Of a DNA stretch of 64,000 bases, positions 7,510 to 15,922 are shown in pieces. The stretch comes from Brevibacillus panacihumi W25 (GTDB taxonomy: Bacteria; Bacillota; Bacilli; Brevibacillales; Brevibacillaceae). Location of the stretch: positions 62,001 through 126,000 of the forward strand of contig NZ_KI629785.1 in assembly GCF_000503775.1 (NCBI RefSeq), read 5' to 3'. A model generated the notes under the pieces. The model was not told where the DNA came from, did not search any database, and was given only the letters and a program-made list of their open reading frames with translations. Both the position numbers and the translations under genes were made by a program. Numbering within the stretch: position 1 is the first letter of the stretch; each line of letters begins with the position of its first letter.

Positions 7510-8682
7510 TTACACCGCTGCCTTTCTGGACGGTTTCGCTGCGGGAGGAAGCGCACGTTTCTTTTTCGCGGACCCCACCAATAGCCAGCCTAATGGCAAT
7601 TTGCTCAGTCCATACGAAATCGCGAAGGACAGCAACGAGCACAACACAAACGCGACGATACTGCCGAGGATGCCCTCATGAAACCATTGCAAAGCTCGCA
7701 ACCCTTGCATGACATAAGTCAAAACCAGCGCGTGTATCAAATATGCACCGTACGAATACTGACCGATTCGAGTCAGCATGGCAGCCAGCCGTTGACGTCC
7801 CAGCAGCCAAAGCGCCAGACCATAGACCAGCAATAGCTGTGCTACCGTATACAAGAACATGGACGGCTTCAAGGAAGTGGCGACGTTCAGATTGATCAGA
7901 CCGCTTCCCGAATCACGGATCAGTTCATATCCTACGTAACCGTAAAGCAAGACAAAGGAGATGCAGATCCACGCCCAATACTGCTTGATTTTCGCTCGAA
8001 ATACGGGAAGAAGGACAGCAACCATCCCCCCGAACAGGAAGTAGAAGAAGTAATAAAAAGCGTTGCGATCCCGGTATTTGACGAAATAGGTATCCAGCCA
8101 GACGTTGTGAAAGGAAAATCCATGTGCGGGAATATAGCGGTGTGAAAACCACATCATCACGCCATAGACCAGACTGACCCCCGCTGCAATGACCAAAAAG
8201 CGCAGAAGCGTATGTGCCTGTCGCCGCATGAAACGAAACACTTGTTGCCACAAGGGGTAGAACAGATAAAACTGAAAAATCATCACAACGAACCAGAGAT
8301 GATAGGAAGCCGTCCCTGTCAGAAGCGTCTTGCTAAGATTCCATACACCCCCACCATCTCCCCCCTTCAGAAAATCTGGGGACAGGAGGAGATAGACGAT
8401 GGACCATACGAGATAGGGAAGCAGGATTTCTGTCATCCTTTTTCGCATAAAACTCAGGTAGGTAATCTTCTCATAGTAGTTGTAAAACAGGACCAGTCCC
8501 GTGATAAATACGAAGGCAGGCACAGCGAATTTCAGTAAATGAAACCACATTCCATAAACCATTGCCGTCTCAGGATCAATCCCGGGGACTCGCATGTAGA
8601 CTCCTATGACATGTTGATAGACTACAGCTAAAAACGCAAAGGAGCGAATTAGCTCAAGCTCCGCGATTCGTTCTTTTCGCAT
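7510..8682 (-). CDS. Acyltransferase 3 family membrane protein
   Basis: A 390-residue integral membrane protein with about ten hydrophobic segments. The opening RIAELELIRSFAFLAVVYQH carries the arginine and histidine typical of the acyltransferase 3 family, which moves acetyl or other acyl groups onto extracytoplasmic sugars. A basic tail (KKKRALPPAAKPSRK) faces the cytoplasm. The acceptor is unknown; wall polymers or exopolysaccharide are likely. The next gene in the same direction upstream is another multi-pass protein with a similar opening motif. Confidence 0.88.
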   Translation of the reverse strand: MRKERIAELELIRSFAFLAVVYQHVIGVYMRVPGIDPETAMVYGMWFHLLKFAVPAFVFITGLVLFYNYYEKITYLSFMRKRMTEILLPYLVWSIVYLLLSPDFLKGGDGGGVWNLSKTLLTGTASYHLWFVVMIFQFYLFYPLWQQVFRFMRRQAHTLLRFLVIAAGVSLVYGVMMWFSHRYIPAHGFSFHNVWLDTYFVKYRDRNAFYYFFYFLFGGMVAVLLPVFRAKIKQYWAWICISFVLLYGYVGYELIRDSGSGLINLNVATSLKPSMFLYTVAQLLLVYGLALWLLGRQRLAAMLTRIGQYSYGAYLIHALVLTYVMQGLRALQWFHEGILGSIVAFVLCSLLSFAISYGLSKLPLGWLLVGSAKKKRALPPAAKPSRKAAV

Positions 8683-8859
8683 TCATCCGCACCTTCCAGC
8701 ACTTTCCATTATTTGCAAAACAATAAACTCATTTTCCATACTACTTTTTTGAAGCAAGGATCGCAAGTTTTATAAAATGGAACCGCCAGTGGAATTTTTG
8801 CCCTCCCCTTCCCGGTTTTTAACCGGCTGTATCCTTCTTGCGTAATGGGCCAAAACGTG

Positions 8860-8888
8860 AAAAACCGCCCGTAATAGTATACGGACGG
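8860..8888 (-). terminator. Probable terminator of the DUF418 gene
   Basis: CCGCCCGT (8865-8872) pairs with ACGGACGG (8881-8888) with one G-U, and TTTTT follows on the minus strand. The rest of 8683-8918 shows nothing clear. Confidence 0.65.
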
Positions 8889-8918
8889 ACTTGTTTCCAG
8901 CGCTTGATCCTATTCATT

Positions 8919-10133
8919 TCACTTCAAGACTTGCTTCTTTCGGAGGGGTATCCGCGAGCCATAGGTCAGGCAACGCCACACCCACTCCAGCGGGCCGTAG
9001 GTGTAACGGGCGAGCCACCAGCGGCTCCCGATGATTTGCAAAACAAACAGGATCAGGCAGATGATTGCGCCTGTCAGCATACTGATCTTTCCGTATATGT
9101 GAAAGAGGCGCACCATTCCAGTGAATACAAACGTTTGCAAGACGTAATTACTCAATGCCATCCTCCCCACAAAGGCCAGGGGCATCAGTGTCTTCCTCCA
9201 GGCTTCATCTGCACACAGCAGCATCAAGGAAGTGATGTAAAAGCCACAAAGCGTCAGCCCGCTCAACCCGACAAAGACTAGGACCCCTGTATCCGCAGAG
9301 GACGGGAGTACCAAAACGCTTTCCTGTAAAAGCGGAATCATCGCAACCAATGGAAGACTAAGGAAGAGTGAAGTCCACCAAACGCGTCGAATCGCTGGCA
9401 GAAAGTCGGCGGTACGGTGAAACAAGCCTTGTCTGGCTAAGGAAAAACCCAATAAAAATAGCGGCAGGATCGGAATGACAGCGAAGAATTCATTAGAGAT
9501 TACGTATGGAATTTCATAAGCCAGCCGAAATCCCATCCATTGCGGCCAGGCCCCCTCGTTGTAGGCTTGCAGGGCCATAACCACGAGACCTGCCTTGCCT
9601 TCCATTTGCTGTGACGCCGGATCGGACGGGAGAAGGAGCAGCAGCGTCATCAGGCCCTGGTAGAAAATCAGCAATGACCATGCCCAGGCGTGCACTGTCT
9701 TTTGACTTTTGTAATAGAACCATAAAAGAATACATCCCGCAATTGCATAGGTGTGCAAGATATCGCCGTACCACAGAAAGATGAGATGCAGCATGCCGAA
9801 CCCCAGGAGCACCCACAAGCGTCTAGCAAATAGTCGTTTGATCGGGAGACCCTTCTGTTCGGCTCGATGCATGAATAGGTAGAACCCGGCACCGAACAAA
9901 AAGGAAAAAATCGTATAAAATTTCGTCTGGATAAACATGTTGAAAAGGAGCCGGAGCCATTCGTCCGCTCGTGTGTGCTGGATGGGGAGGGCATCTGCTG
10001 GAAGGAACAGCATCGGGTGCAGAAAAGTTGGCATATTAACCAGCACGATTCCCAGAAGGGCAAAGCCTCGAATCACATCCAACTGATGGATACGGTCCCC
10101 CTCTGAGACAGGAAATAGATTCACACATGTCAT
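8919..10133 (-). CDS. DUF418 (YeiB-like) membrane protein
   Basis: A 404-residue multi-pass membrane protein of the DUF418/DUF405 family. The N-terminal LDVIRGFALLGIVLVNM is the family hallmark and resembles the start of acyltransferase 3 proteins; the C-terminal DUF418 half contains GRMALSNYVLQTF and GPLEWVWRCLTYG. Family members are proposed membrane acyltransferases or transporters with no settled substrate. AAAGGATGAC precedes the ATG. It may act with the acyltransferase gene downstream, in the same direction. Confidence 0.88.
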   Translation of the reverse strand: MTCVNLFPVSEGDRIHQLDVIRGFALLGIVLVNMPTFLHPMLFLPADALPIQHTRADEWLRLLFNMFIQTKFYTIFSFLFGAGFYLFMHRAEQKGLPIKRLFARRLWVLLGFGMLHLIFLWYGDILHTYAIAGCILLWFYYKSQKTVHAWAWSLLIFYQGLMTLLLLLPSDPASQQMEGKAGLVVMALQAYNEGAWPQWMGFRLAYEIPYVISNEFFAVIPILPLFLLGFSLARQGLFHRTADFLPAIRRVWWTSLFLSLPLVAMIPLLQESVLVLPSSADTGVLVFVGLSGLTLCGFYITSLMLLCADEAWRKTLMPLAFVGRMALSNYVLQTFVFTGMVRLFHIYGKISMLTGAIICLILFVLQIIGSRWWLARYTYGPLEWVWRCLTYGSRIPLRKKQVLK

Positions 10134-10206
10134 CCTTTCTGATTCTGATCAAGGTGCGAAGAGAAACCGCATGCGCACGACTCACTCACCGGTCCGATGA
10201 ATTCAT

Positions 10207-10944
10207 TCAAGTCCGAATGCGAAAAGCTTTGATTCTGCGATAAAAGGTTTTTTCAGGCAATCGTTGAAACAAGGAGAGCGCGGGCCGAAAATTGGCCTCG
10301 ATAACCCAGATCTTTCCCTCTTGATCCAATCCCAGGTCCAATCCGATCTCCAGCAAGCGAGGATAGGCTTTCCCCAAGCAGGAAGCCACTGCCAAAGAGA
10401 CTTTCTTGATGTCGAACAATAAATCAGGCCGTTTTGGAATCCCAGAGCGCTGGATGGCATTTTGAAGTGAAAGTACACTGCCGCGACTGCGGGCTACATT
10501 CGTCACCACATAACCGGGACCGGCCAGCTTTGCCAGCCATCCTGTGACCTGCCAACGCTGATTGCTCCTTGTCCTCTGTACCATCACTCTCACATCAAAT
10601 GGCCGTCCATTTATCCTACCCAAAGAAAGATGAGGCTGCAACAAGTATATCTTCGGGCGAAACAAAGATTTCAGCGCGTGAAGAACAGCCTCTTTTCCCT
10701 CGACAACCCGCCGAATCGATCCCGCATGGATCCGATACCTCTCCCCGTCCAGGCTGCTCATTTTGATGATTCCTGCTCCTCCACCTCCGCCTGACGGCTT
10801 CAGGATGACATCTCCGTAGTTCTCCATATACTCCCACAGAGCTGCGGGGGAAAAACGCTTCGTCGGCGGCAAATACGCCTGTAAACGTGCATCCTTTGCG
10901 ATATGCTGGTGTTTGCTCCATTTCCCTACGTTTGGCGCTTTTAT
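10207..10944 (-). CDS. YheC/YheD-family ATP-grasp protein, start unusual
   Basis: A YheC/D-type ATP-grasp protein, a family linked to the spore coat in Bacillus. The glycine-rich ATP loop VILKPSGGGGGAGI and the closing VIEANFRPALSLF metal/nucleotide motif are intact. The first ordinary start codon in frame is TTG 10872 (221 aa), but this cuts off conserved-looking residues NVGKWSKHQHIAKDARLQ. No ATG, GTG or TTG lies between 10873 and the upstream stop. An ATA at 10942-10944 has GGGGAG eight bases upstream and overlaps the panD stop as ATAA. I therefore extend to 10944 (245 aa); the exact start is uncertain. Confidence 0.75.
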   Translation of the reverse strand: MKAPNVGKWSKHQHIAKDARLQAYLPPTKRFSPAALWEYMENYGDVILKPSGGGGGAGIIKMSSLDGERYRIHAGSIRRVVEGKEAVLHALKSLFRPKIYLLQPHLSLGRINGRPFDVRVMVQRTRSNQRWQVTGWLAKLAGPGYVVTNVARSRGSVLSLQNAIQRSGIPKRPDLLFDIKKVSLAVASCLGKAYPRLLEIGLDLGLDQEGKIWVIEANFRPALSLFQRLPEKTFYRRIKAFRIRT

Positions 10945-11333
10945 TGCTTCATCTCCCCATTCATAATCAGATGATGTTCCTCAACTTTGGTAATCTGATT
11001 TTTGTCATCGACAAAGACAACCTTTGGCACCAACTGTCTTGCTTCCCGATCATCGTACATTCCCATGCTGAGTATGATGACCAGATCACCAGGCGAAAAC
11101 AGATGAGCAGGAGGGCCATTCAAACAAATTTTTCCACTGCCCCCTTCAGCCGGCAATGCATATGTCTTCCAGCGAGTTGCATTTCGCAGACTGGTCACCT
11201 GAACGATTTCATAGGGAAGAATCTCTGCCGCTCTCATCAACTCTGCATCGATGGTAATACTGCCCACATAATCCAGCTCTGCTTGCGTCACGGTCGCTCG
11301 ATGAATTTTGCCCTTGCACATATGTCGTTGCAC
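10941..11333 (-). CDS. panD: Aspartate 1-decarboxylase
   Basis: A 130-residue pyruvoyl enzyme that converts aspartate to beta-alanine for pantothenate and coenzyme A. The self-cleavage site Gly-Ser is seen in LDYVGSITID, about residue 25, and CKGKIHRATVT is the usual N-terminal motif. It starts at GTG 11333 (AAGGGG ten bases upstream) or at ATG 11321. No panB or panC is in the window. Its last codons contain the ribosome binding site for the YheCD frame, and the two stop/start codons overlap, so translation is probably coupled. Confidence 0.95.
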   Translation of the reverse strand: MQRHMCKGKIHRATVTQAELDYVGSITIDAELMRAAEILPYEIVQVTSLRNATRWKTYALPAEGGSGKICLNGPPAHLFSPGDLVIILSMGMYDDREARQLVPKVVFVDDKNQITKVEEHHLIMNGEMKQ

Positions 11334-11431
11334 CAGGCAAGCACCCCTTTCCTATTCCAGATGCTCCTAGTCTATGTGCAGCAGGCTGTCCATGAACCCA
11401 GTCGTGTTTGAGGCAGCGGTTTTTACCAGAC

Positions 11432-11458
11432 AAAAAAAGCAGGGGAAGATCCCCCGCT
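11432..11458 (-). terminator. Terminator of the S13 peptidase gene
   Basis: An AGCAGGGG / CCCCCGCT hairpin is followed by seven Ts on the minus strand. Confidence 0.85.
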
Positions 11459-11474
11459 TCGTCGTATGACACCG

Positions 11475-14363
11475 CTAATCGTAGCTTGCCAGGCTGTTGA
11501 CAATCTGCTCCTCGATACGGTTTAGATCCAGGTCGTTCGACATATACCCGTTGATGATCAGCGAGAACACCAGCTTCTCACCGCTTTTCGTGGTCACGTA
11601 ACCGGACAGGCTTCGCACATCGGTCATGGAGCCTGTCACGCCAGTCAGATTTTCTTCTGCAGCCGTTCCGATAAAGCGCTCCTCCAGTGTTCCGTCTACT
11701 CCAGCCAATGACAGCACCTCTACGAAAACAGGTGAAATCTCGTGCTGCTTGCTCATGCCTTCCAAAACAGAGACGAAGTGCCTTGGAGAAATCAGGTTGT
11801 AGCGAGTGAGGCCCGATCCGTCCATCATGTCAAAATTGGTTTTGCCGCCCATGGCCTGCACCATCTCCAATACCGACTGGACACCGGAGTCGGCGCTGCC
11901 GTTCGCTTGTTTGTGCGCACCGATGCTCTTCAAAATCATTTCGGCATATCCATTGTCGCTTTGTTTGCTCATATAATCTACGATTTGGCGAAGCGGCTGG
12001 GATGTAAACTCCATTCGCTTGACTGCCGCTGCGGGTACGGGACCGAGGACAATTTTGCTGTTGCCGGAAAAACGGATCCCTTCCTCTTCCATCTTCTCCT
12101 TTAGAACTGTACCGAAATACATCGCAGGCTCTTCGACAGGGATTCGTTTGGCGCCACCGTCATGATCGAGTGGCAATGTCCCCGTAACCCGAATCTGATT
12201 GGTTCCTCGCTCACGCTCGATAACCAAAGAATCTTTCCCGCCTTCTGCCGTGACGGCTTCGTTCTTGAGGCTCAGGTAAGAAGTATTCGGGTAGAGGCTG
12301 ACCCGTACAGCATCCCCTTCCTGCTCTCCCGGCTCATAAGCCAGTACAATGGTTCCCCTGTTGAGCGACAAGGCTCCGATGCGCGGATTGAACGCTTCAT
12401 CCTCATCGTCCCATGTCCATCCAAGACCCAGACGCTCTTGGTCAAAATAGGTTTCATCCAGTATCAGATTTCCGGTAATCTGCTTGATCCCCCGTTTTTT
12501 GAGATCGTCTACGATCTGCTCCACAGATACGCCGTTCTGCACTTTTAACGAATCGTCTGTGTGGATCGTAGGGTCCCCGTATCCTTTTACATACAGATTT
12601 CCCTGGATCACAGGAGAATCAGCCTTGGCTGCATCTGTGTACAGCTCCGTCTTGTATACATATTCAGGTCCAAGCTGCGACAAGGCGGCTGCACTTGTCA
12701 GCATTTTGACATTCGCTGCAGGTGTCAGGAGAGTATCGGCATCCCGCTCGTACCAGACCGCCTCATCACCGGTCGAGTCTACGGATTTGACCAGCAGTCC
12801 GACGGCGAGATTCTCCAGCTGCGGCTGATCCAGGATGGGATCGAGTGTTGCAGACAGCTTGTATGTTTTTTGGTCATCTGTTGCATACCCATCCGGCATG
12901 CTGAGTTGGGGGTACGAGGTCAGCAGTACTACGATCTGGTCTTGCAGATCTCTTGCGTACTTGGATTTATACACTCCATTGGTCATGATCACGTAGGCAA
13001 GTTTATGCCCATTCTGTGCTGTCACATAACCCGCCAAGGCATTCACTCCGCCCATCGAGCCCGTCTTCGCGATCGCTTTCTTTTCGGCAATCGTCCCTTT
13101 CAGGCGGTTTTTGAGCGTACCGTCCACTCCAGCGATCGGAAGTGATGCTTCCAGAGCCTCGCGATAGCTCTGCTCCTGGACAAAAGCAAGCATCGTCACC
13201 ATCTGCTCAGGCGTGATCCAGTTGAAGCGGGAAAGACCGGAACCATCCACCACACGAAATCCGGATTCTATGCCAGCCCGCTTCACCATCTCGCGGACCG
13301 CCTCGCTTCCCGCTGCGAAGCTTCCTTCCCCTTTTTGCGTGGCACCCAACGTCTTCAGCAGCATGTCGGCGTAAAAGTTGTCGCTTTCCTTGTTCAGTTC
13401 GATCACAAGCTCGGATAGCGGTTTGGAGTAGTGCGTGTGGAGTGGGGTACCGTGTGTTACCACTGATTTTTCAATCCCCTTTTGTGCCGGGGTAATGATC
13501 CCTTCCTGAAGCAGAATGTCTCGCCACAGCTCTCCGACATAGAGTGCCGGGTCTTCCATCGTAACGGCCTCTTGATAGGGCTTGGCTTGTGCTCCGATCG
13601 TCCCTTTCAGGATGATTTCGTTTTTTCCTCGGGGACGTTCGACTGTAATGGATGTCGAACTGTTGTTCGCAACAATCTGAACCTGATTGGTGATGGCCAG
13701 ATATGTAGTCGCAGGCTGTAAAGTGACAGCGGGAGCCGAGGCTTTCCCGGGCGTAATCGTCACCGTCACGCTGTTTTTCTCTGCCGCCAGGCCGCTGAGC
13801 TGAGCACTGTATCCGTAAGGCTCGTCATCCCACATCCAGCCCATTCCCAGACGCTGCGTATCGAAATAGCTTTCATCGACGAGCAGCTTCCCCGTCACTC
13901 GTCGGATCCCCTTTTCCTTCAGGGCCAATGCGATGTCGCGCAGATCGCTTTGTTTCAGACTCGGATCGCCATAGCCTTTTAGAATAAGGTTCCCTTGGAC
14001 GACACCATTGCCGACGAGAGACCCGTCGATGAGCACTTCTGTCTTCCAGCGATGATCCGGTCCCAAGCGTTCCAATCCCGTGATTGTTGTGAACAGCTTC
14101 AGTGTTGATGCCGGGATGTAGCTTCTCTTCGCCTGATGCTGATACAGGAAGCGCTTGTCTGTCAAATCATAGACGGCAATTCCCGCATGAAGACCGATGC
14201 TGTTGTCATCTTTTTTCAGATCGGACAAGCGCTTTTCAATCTGTGCCTGAAGGGGCGACACTGCTTCCGCCCCCGACTCGGCATAGACTGGTGCCGCCGA
14301 GACAGACAGAATCACAGCCAACACCATCAGCCACATACAGGCTTGTTTGACTTTCAGATTCAT
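11475..14363 (-). CDS. Tandem S13 D,D-peptidase (PBP4/DacB-like), second copy inactive
   Basis: A 962-residue exported protein (signal peptide ends near VYAES, residue 30) with two complete peptidase S13 units, about 40-485 and 505-960; a normal family member has one. Unit 1 has all penicillin-binding motifs: Ser86-Thr-Leu-Lys89, Ser327-Asp-Asn and Lys433-Thr-Gly. In unit 2 the aligned positions are Ala550-Asn-Val-Lys553, Ser802-Asp-Asn and Val909-Thr-Gly, so the nucleophile and the KTG lysine are gone. GYGDP and DGSGL motifs are kept in both. Unit 1 should cleave D-Ala-D-Ala or cross-links in peptidoglycan; unit 2 probably binds or regulates. GGAGGAG precedes the ATG. Confidence 0.93.
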   Translation of the reverse strand: MNLKVKQACMWLMVLAVILSVSAAPVYAESGAEAVSPLQAQIEKRLSDLKKDDNSIGLHAGIAVYDLTDKRFLYQHQAKRSYIPASTLKLFTTITGLERLGPDHRWKTEVLIDGSLVGNGVVQGNLILKGYGDPSLKQSDLRDIALALKEKGIRRVTGKLLVDESYFDTQRLGMGWMWDDEPYGYSAQLSGLAAEKNSVTVTITPGKASAPAVTLQPATTYLAITNQVQIVANNSSTSITVERPRGKNEIILKGTIGAQAKPYQEAVTMEDPALYVGELWRDILLQEGIITPAQKGIEKSVVTHGTPLHTHYSKPLSELVIELNKESDNFYADMLLKTLGATQKGEGSFAAGSEAVREMVKRAGIESGFRVVDGSGLSRFNWITPEQMVTMLAFVQEQSYREALEASLPIAGVDGTLKNRLKGTIAEKKAIAKTGSMGGVNALAGYVTAQNGHKLAYVIMTNGVYKSKYARDLQDQIVVLLTSYPQLSMPDGYATDDQKTYKLSATLDPILDQPQLENLAVGLLVKSVDSTGDEAVWYERDADTLLTPAANVKMLTSAAALSQLGPEYVYKTELYTDAAKADSPVIQGNLYVKGYGDPTIHTDDSLKVQNGVSVEQIVDDLKKRGIKQITGNLILDETYFDQERLGLGWTWDDEDEAFNPRIGALSLNRGTIVLAYEPGEQEGDAVRVSLYPNTSYLSLKNEAVTAEGGKDSLVIERERGTNQIRVTGTLPLDHDGGAKRIPVEEPAMYFGTVLKEKMEEEGIRFSGNSKIVLGPVPAAAVKRMEFTSQPLRQIVDYMSKQSDNGYAEMILKSIGAHKQANGSADSGVQSVLEMVQAMGGKTNFDMMDGSGLTRYNLISPRHFVSVLEGMSKQHEISPVFVEVLSLAGVDGTLEERFIGTAAEENLTGVTGSMTDVRSLSGYVTTKSGEKLVFSLIINGYMSNDLDLNRIEEQIVNSLASYD

Positions 14364-14535
14364 AGTCTCCTCCTTCTCATATTTTCGTACGGGCGGCTCT
14401 CCAGTATCAGAGAAAAAGCCTGAGTACGAGTCCTATTTTTCTAAATAGTAACACAATAATCTGGATACTTCCTGCGACTAACGTACCTGTTGCTGTCCAT
14501 ACTAGAGAAAACATGACCGAACGGAGGTATTACCT

Positions 14536-15090
14536 GTGCTGATTCGCTTCATCTGGACGGCTGTCCTTTGTCTGACTTTGGCTGGCCCGGCATTCGCTGC
14601 TCCCCCTAATCTGGCTCGCTTGCACGTCGATACCACCCCTGTGAAAAACGTACGCGATCTGGTACAAACCTGTGATCTCATTGTCTCAGGCCGCACCGAC
14701 AGTCATTTCCAGTCCGCTCCGACGGGAGTCTCCCTGGGCCACGGAAAGGTGCACAACTACGTACAGTCCTTTCGGGTCCAGCGCACCTGGAAAGGCTCTG
14801 CCCCGCAGGTCATCAAACTGCTAACTACGGGAATAGAGCCACTGCCAGATGCCAGAGATCCCCTCAATCTAACATACCCAGGGCCCCTGAGCGAAGGAGA
14901 GTATGTGCTTTTTCTCAAAAGGGTTCACGGAACCAATCTTTATCGTCTCGTCGGGGTCTGGCAAGGAGTTTATCCCGTACAGGTCGGGCGAACCATCGCA
15001 TTGCGGGGAGTCGGATTTGCAGAGTTGAATGGACTTGCTTTGGACCAGATCGGCCTGACATTGCAACGATTACAAGCACCCGCACGTTAA
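14536..15090 (+). CDS. Secreted protein of unknown function
   Basis: A 184-residue protein with a clear signal peptide (cleavage near AFAAPP, residue 22). I do not recognise the mature part; it begins with NVRDLVQTCDLIVSGRT and has a beta-rich look (LSEGEYVLFLKRV). GTG start with GGAGG eight bases upstream. Its stop overlaps the stop of the convergent DUF4269 gene by three bases. Confidence 0.75.
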   Translation: MLIRFIWTAVLCLTLAGPAFAAPPNLARLHVDTTPVKNVRDLVQTCDLIVSGRTDSHFQSAPTGVSLGHGKVHNYVQSFRVQRTWKGSAPQVIKLLTTGIEPLPDARDPLNLTYPGPLSEGEYVLFLKRVHGTNLYRLVGVWQGVYPVQVGRTIALRGVGFAELNGLALDQIGLTLQRLQAPAR

Positions 15091-15626
15091 CGGTCTGGCA
15101 AAATCCCCAATTGCTTTCCCAGATCGAGAAGCGCCATATAGGGATCTCCCGGCAATTGCAGGGCGTAGGCAAAAGCCGGCTCGGTCTTGATGCCTTGCTC
15201 CCTGAGCCGCAGGATAGTCTCCCTGAGTCCGGGGTCCCTCTCCATTAGCGCATGCTCCACAATCATATGAAGGTAGGCATTTTGCTCTATCACCGGTCTC
15301 GGCTGGCCGAACAGCTCAAAGGCAAACCCGCTGTAGAAAAAATTGGCTTTGATCGTCGGAATTCCGCTCCGTTCTTTTTGTGTGATGACAAAGTCCTGCA
15401 CCCCCCCGTATAACGAGATCACCTGCTGTTGAAATCGGGCAAAATCATGAACCTCCATGATCACGTCCAGGTCGGATTGATCCGTATCGATCTCAATGGG
15501 GATCGTGCCGCACAGGACAGGCGAATACGATTCTAGCTCCTCCGGAATGCGAAGTTCACATATAGCCCGATATGCCAGCTGTTGTTTGGGGTTGCCAGCC
15601 TGTAATGTCTGCCAATTGGTCAACAA
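15087..15626 (-). CDS. DUF4269 family protein
   Basis: A 179-residue cytoplasmic protein matching the DUF4269 family, whose fold resembles nucleotidyltransferases. CGTIPIEIDTDQSDLDVIME looks like the family core with paired acidic residues, and VEHALMERDPGLRETI is the conserved helical end. The biological role is unknown. The TTG start at 15626 has AAAGGAG nine bases before it; the frame runs on to 15782 but enters the small membrane gene and the terminator. Confidence 0.85.
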   Translation of the reverse strand: MLTNWQTLQAGNPKQQLAYRAICELRIPEELESYSPVLCGTIPIEIDTDQSDLDVIMEVHDFARFQQQVISLYGGVQDFVITQKERSGIPTIKANFFYSGFAFELFGQPRPVIEQNAYLHMIVEHALMERDPGLRETILRLREQGIKTEPAFAYALQLPGDPYMALLDLGKQLGILPDR

Positions 15627-15661
15627 GCCGTTCCTCTCCTTTCCATATTGGGGAAAATATG

Positions 15662-15690
15662 AAAAACCACTGTCTTCACAGTGGTTTTTT
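15662..15690 (-). terminator. Terminator between small membrane gene and DUF4269
   Basis: AAAAACCACTGT (15662-15673) pairs perfectly with ACAGTGGTTTTT (15678-15689); T-runs on both sides. Confidence 0.85.
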
Positions 15691-15700
15691 CGGTGAGCCA

Positions 15701-15814
15701 CTACTTGCTCATATCGTACATAAAAAGGAACATCGCGATCGCACAAGCGAGGACAGTGCCGATAAAGCCCCACATGACCCATTTATTTTCATTGCGATTC
15801 TGATTATCGTTCAT
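15701..15814 (-). CDS. Small single-span membrane protein
   Basis: A 37-residue frame: a polar N-terminus MNDNQNRNENK, one hydrophobic span (WVMWGFIGTVLACAIAMFLF) and a short MYDMSK tail. GAGGAG lies eight bases before the ATG and a strong terminator follows, which argues for a real gene although it is very short. The function is unknown. Confidence 0.75.
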   Translation of the reverse strand: MNDNQNRNENKWVMWGFIGTVLACAIAMFLFMYDMSK

Positions 15815-15922
15815 CACGCAGTCTCCTCATACAAGCATTCATCATCATTATAAAACCGTTTTCATGGAAAAGAAACCCGATAATATGACAAAGATGTTGC
15901 TTTCAGGAGTTTAAACAGTCGT

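Noticed and set aside
10616-10921. ATG-initiated frame overlapping the YheCD start region
   Set aside because: It carries none of the ATP-grasp motifs; using its start for YheCD would need a frameshift, while the ATA start needs none.
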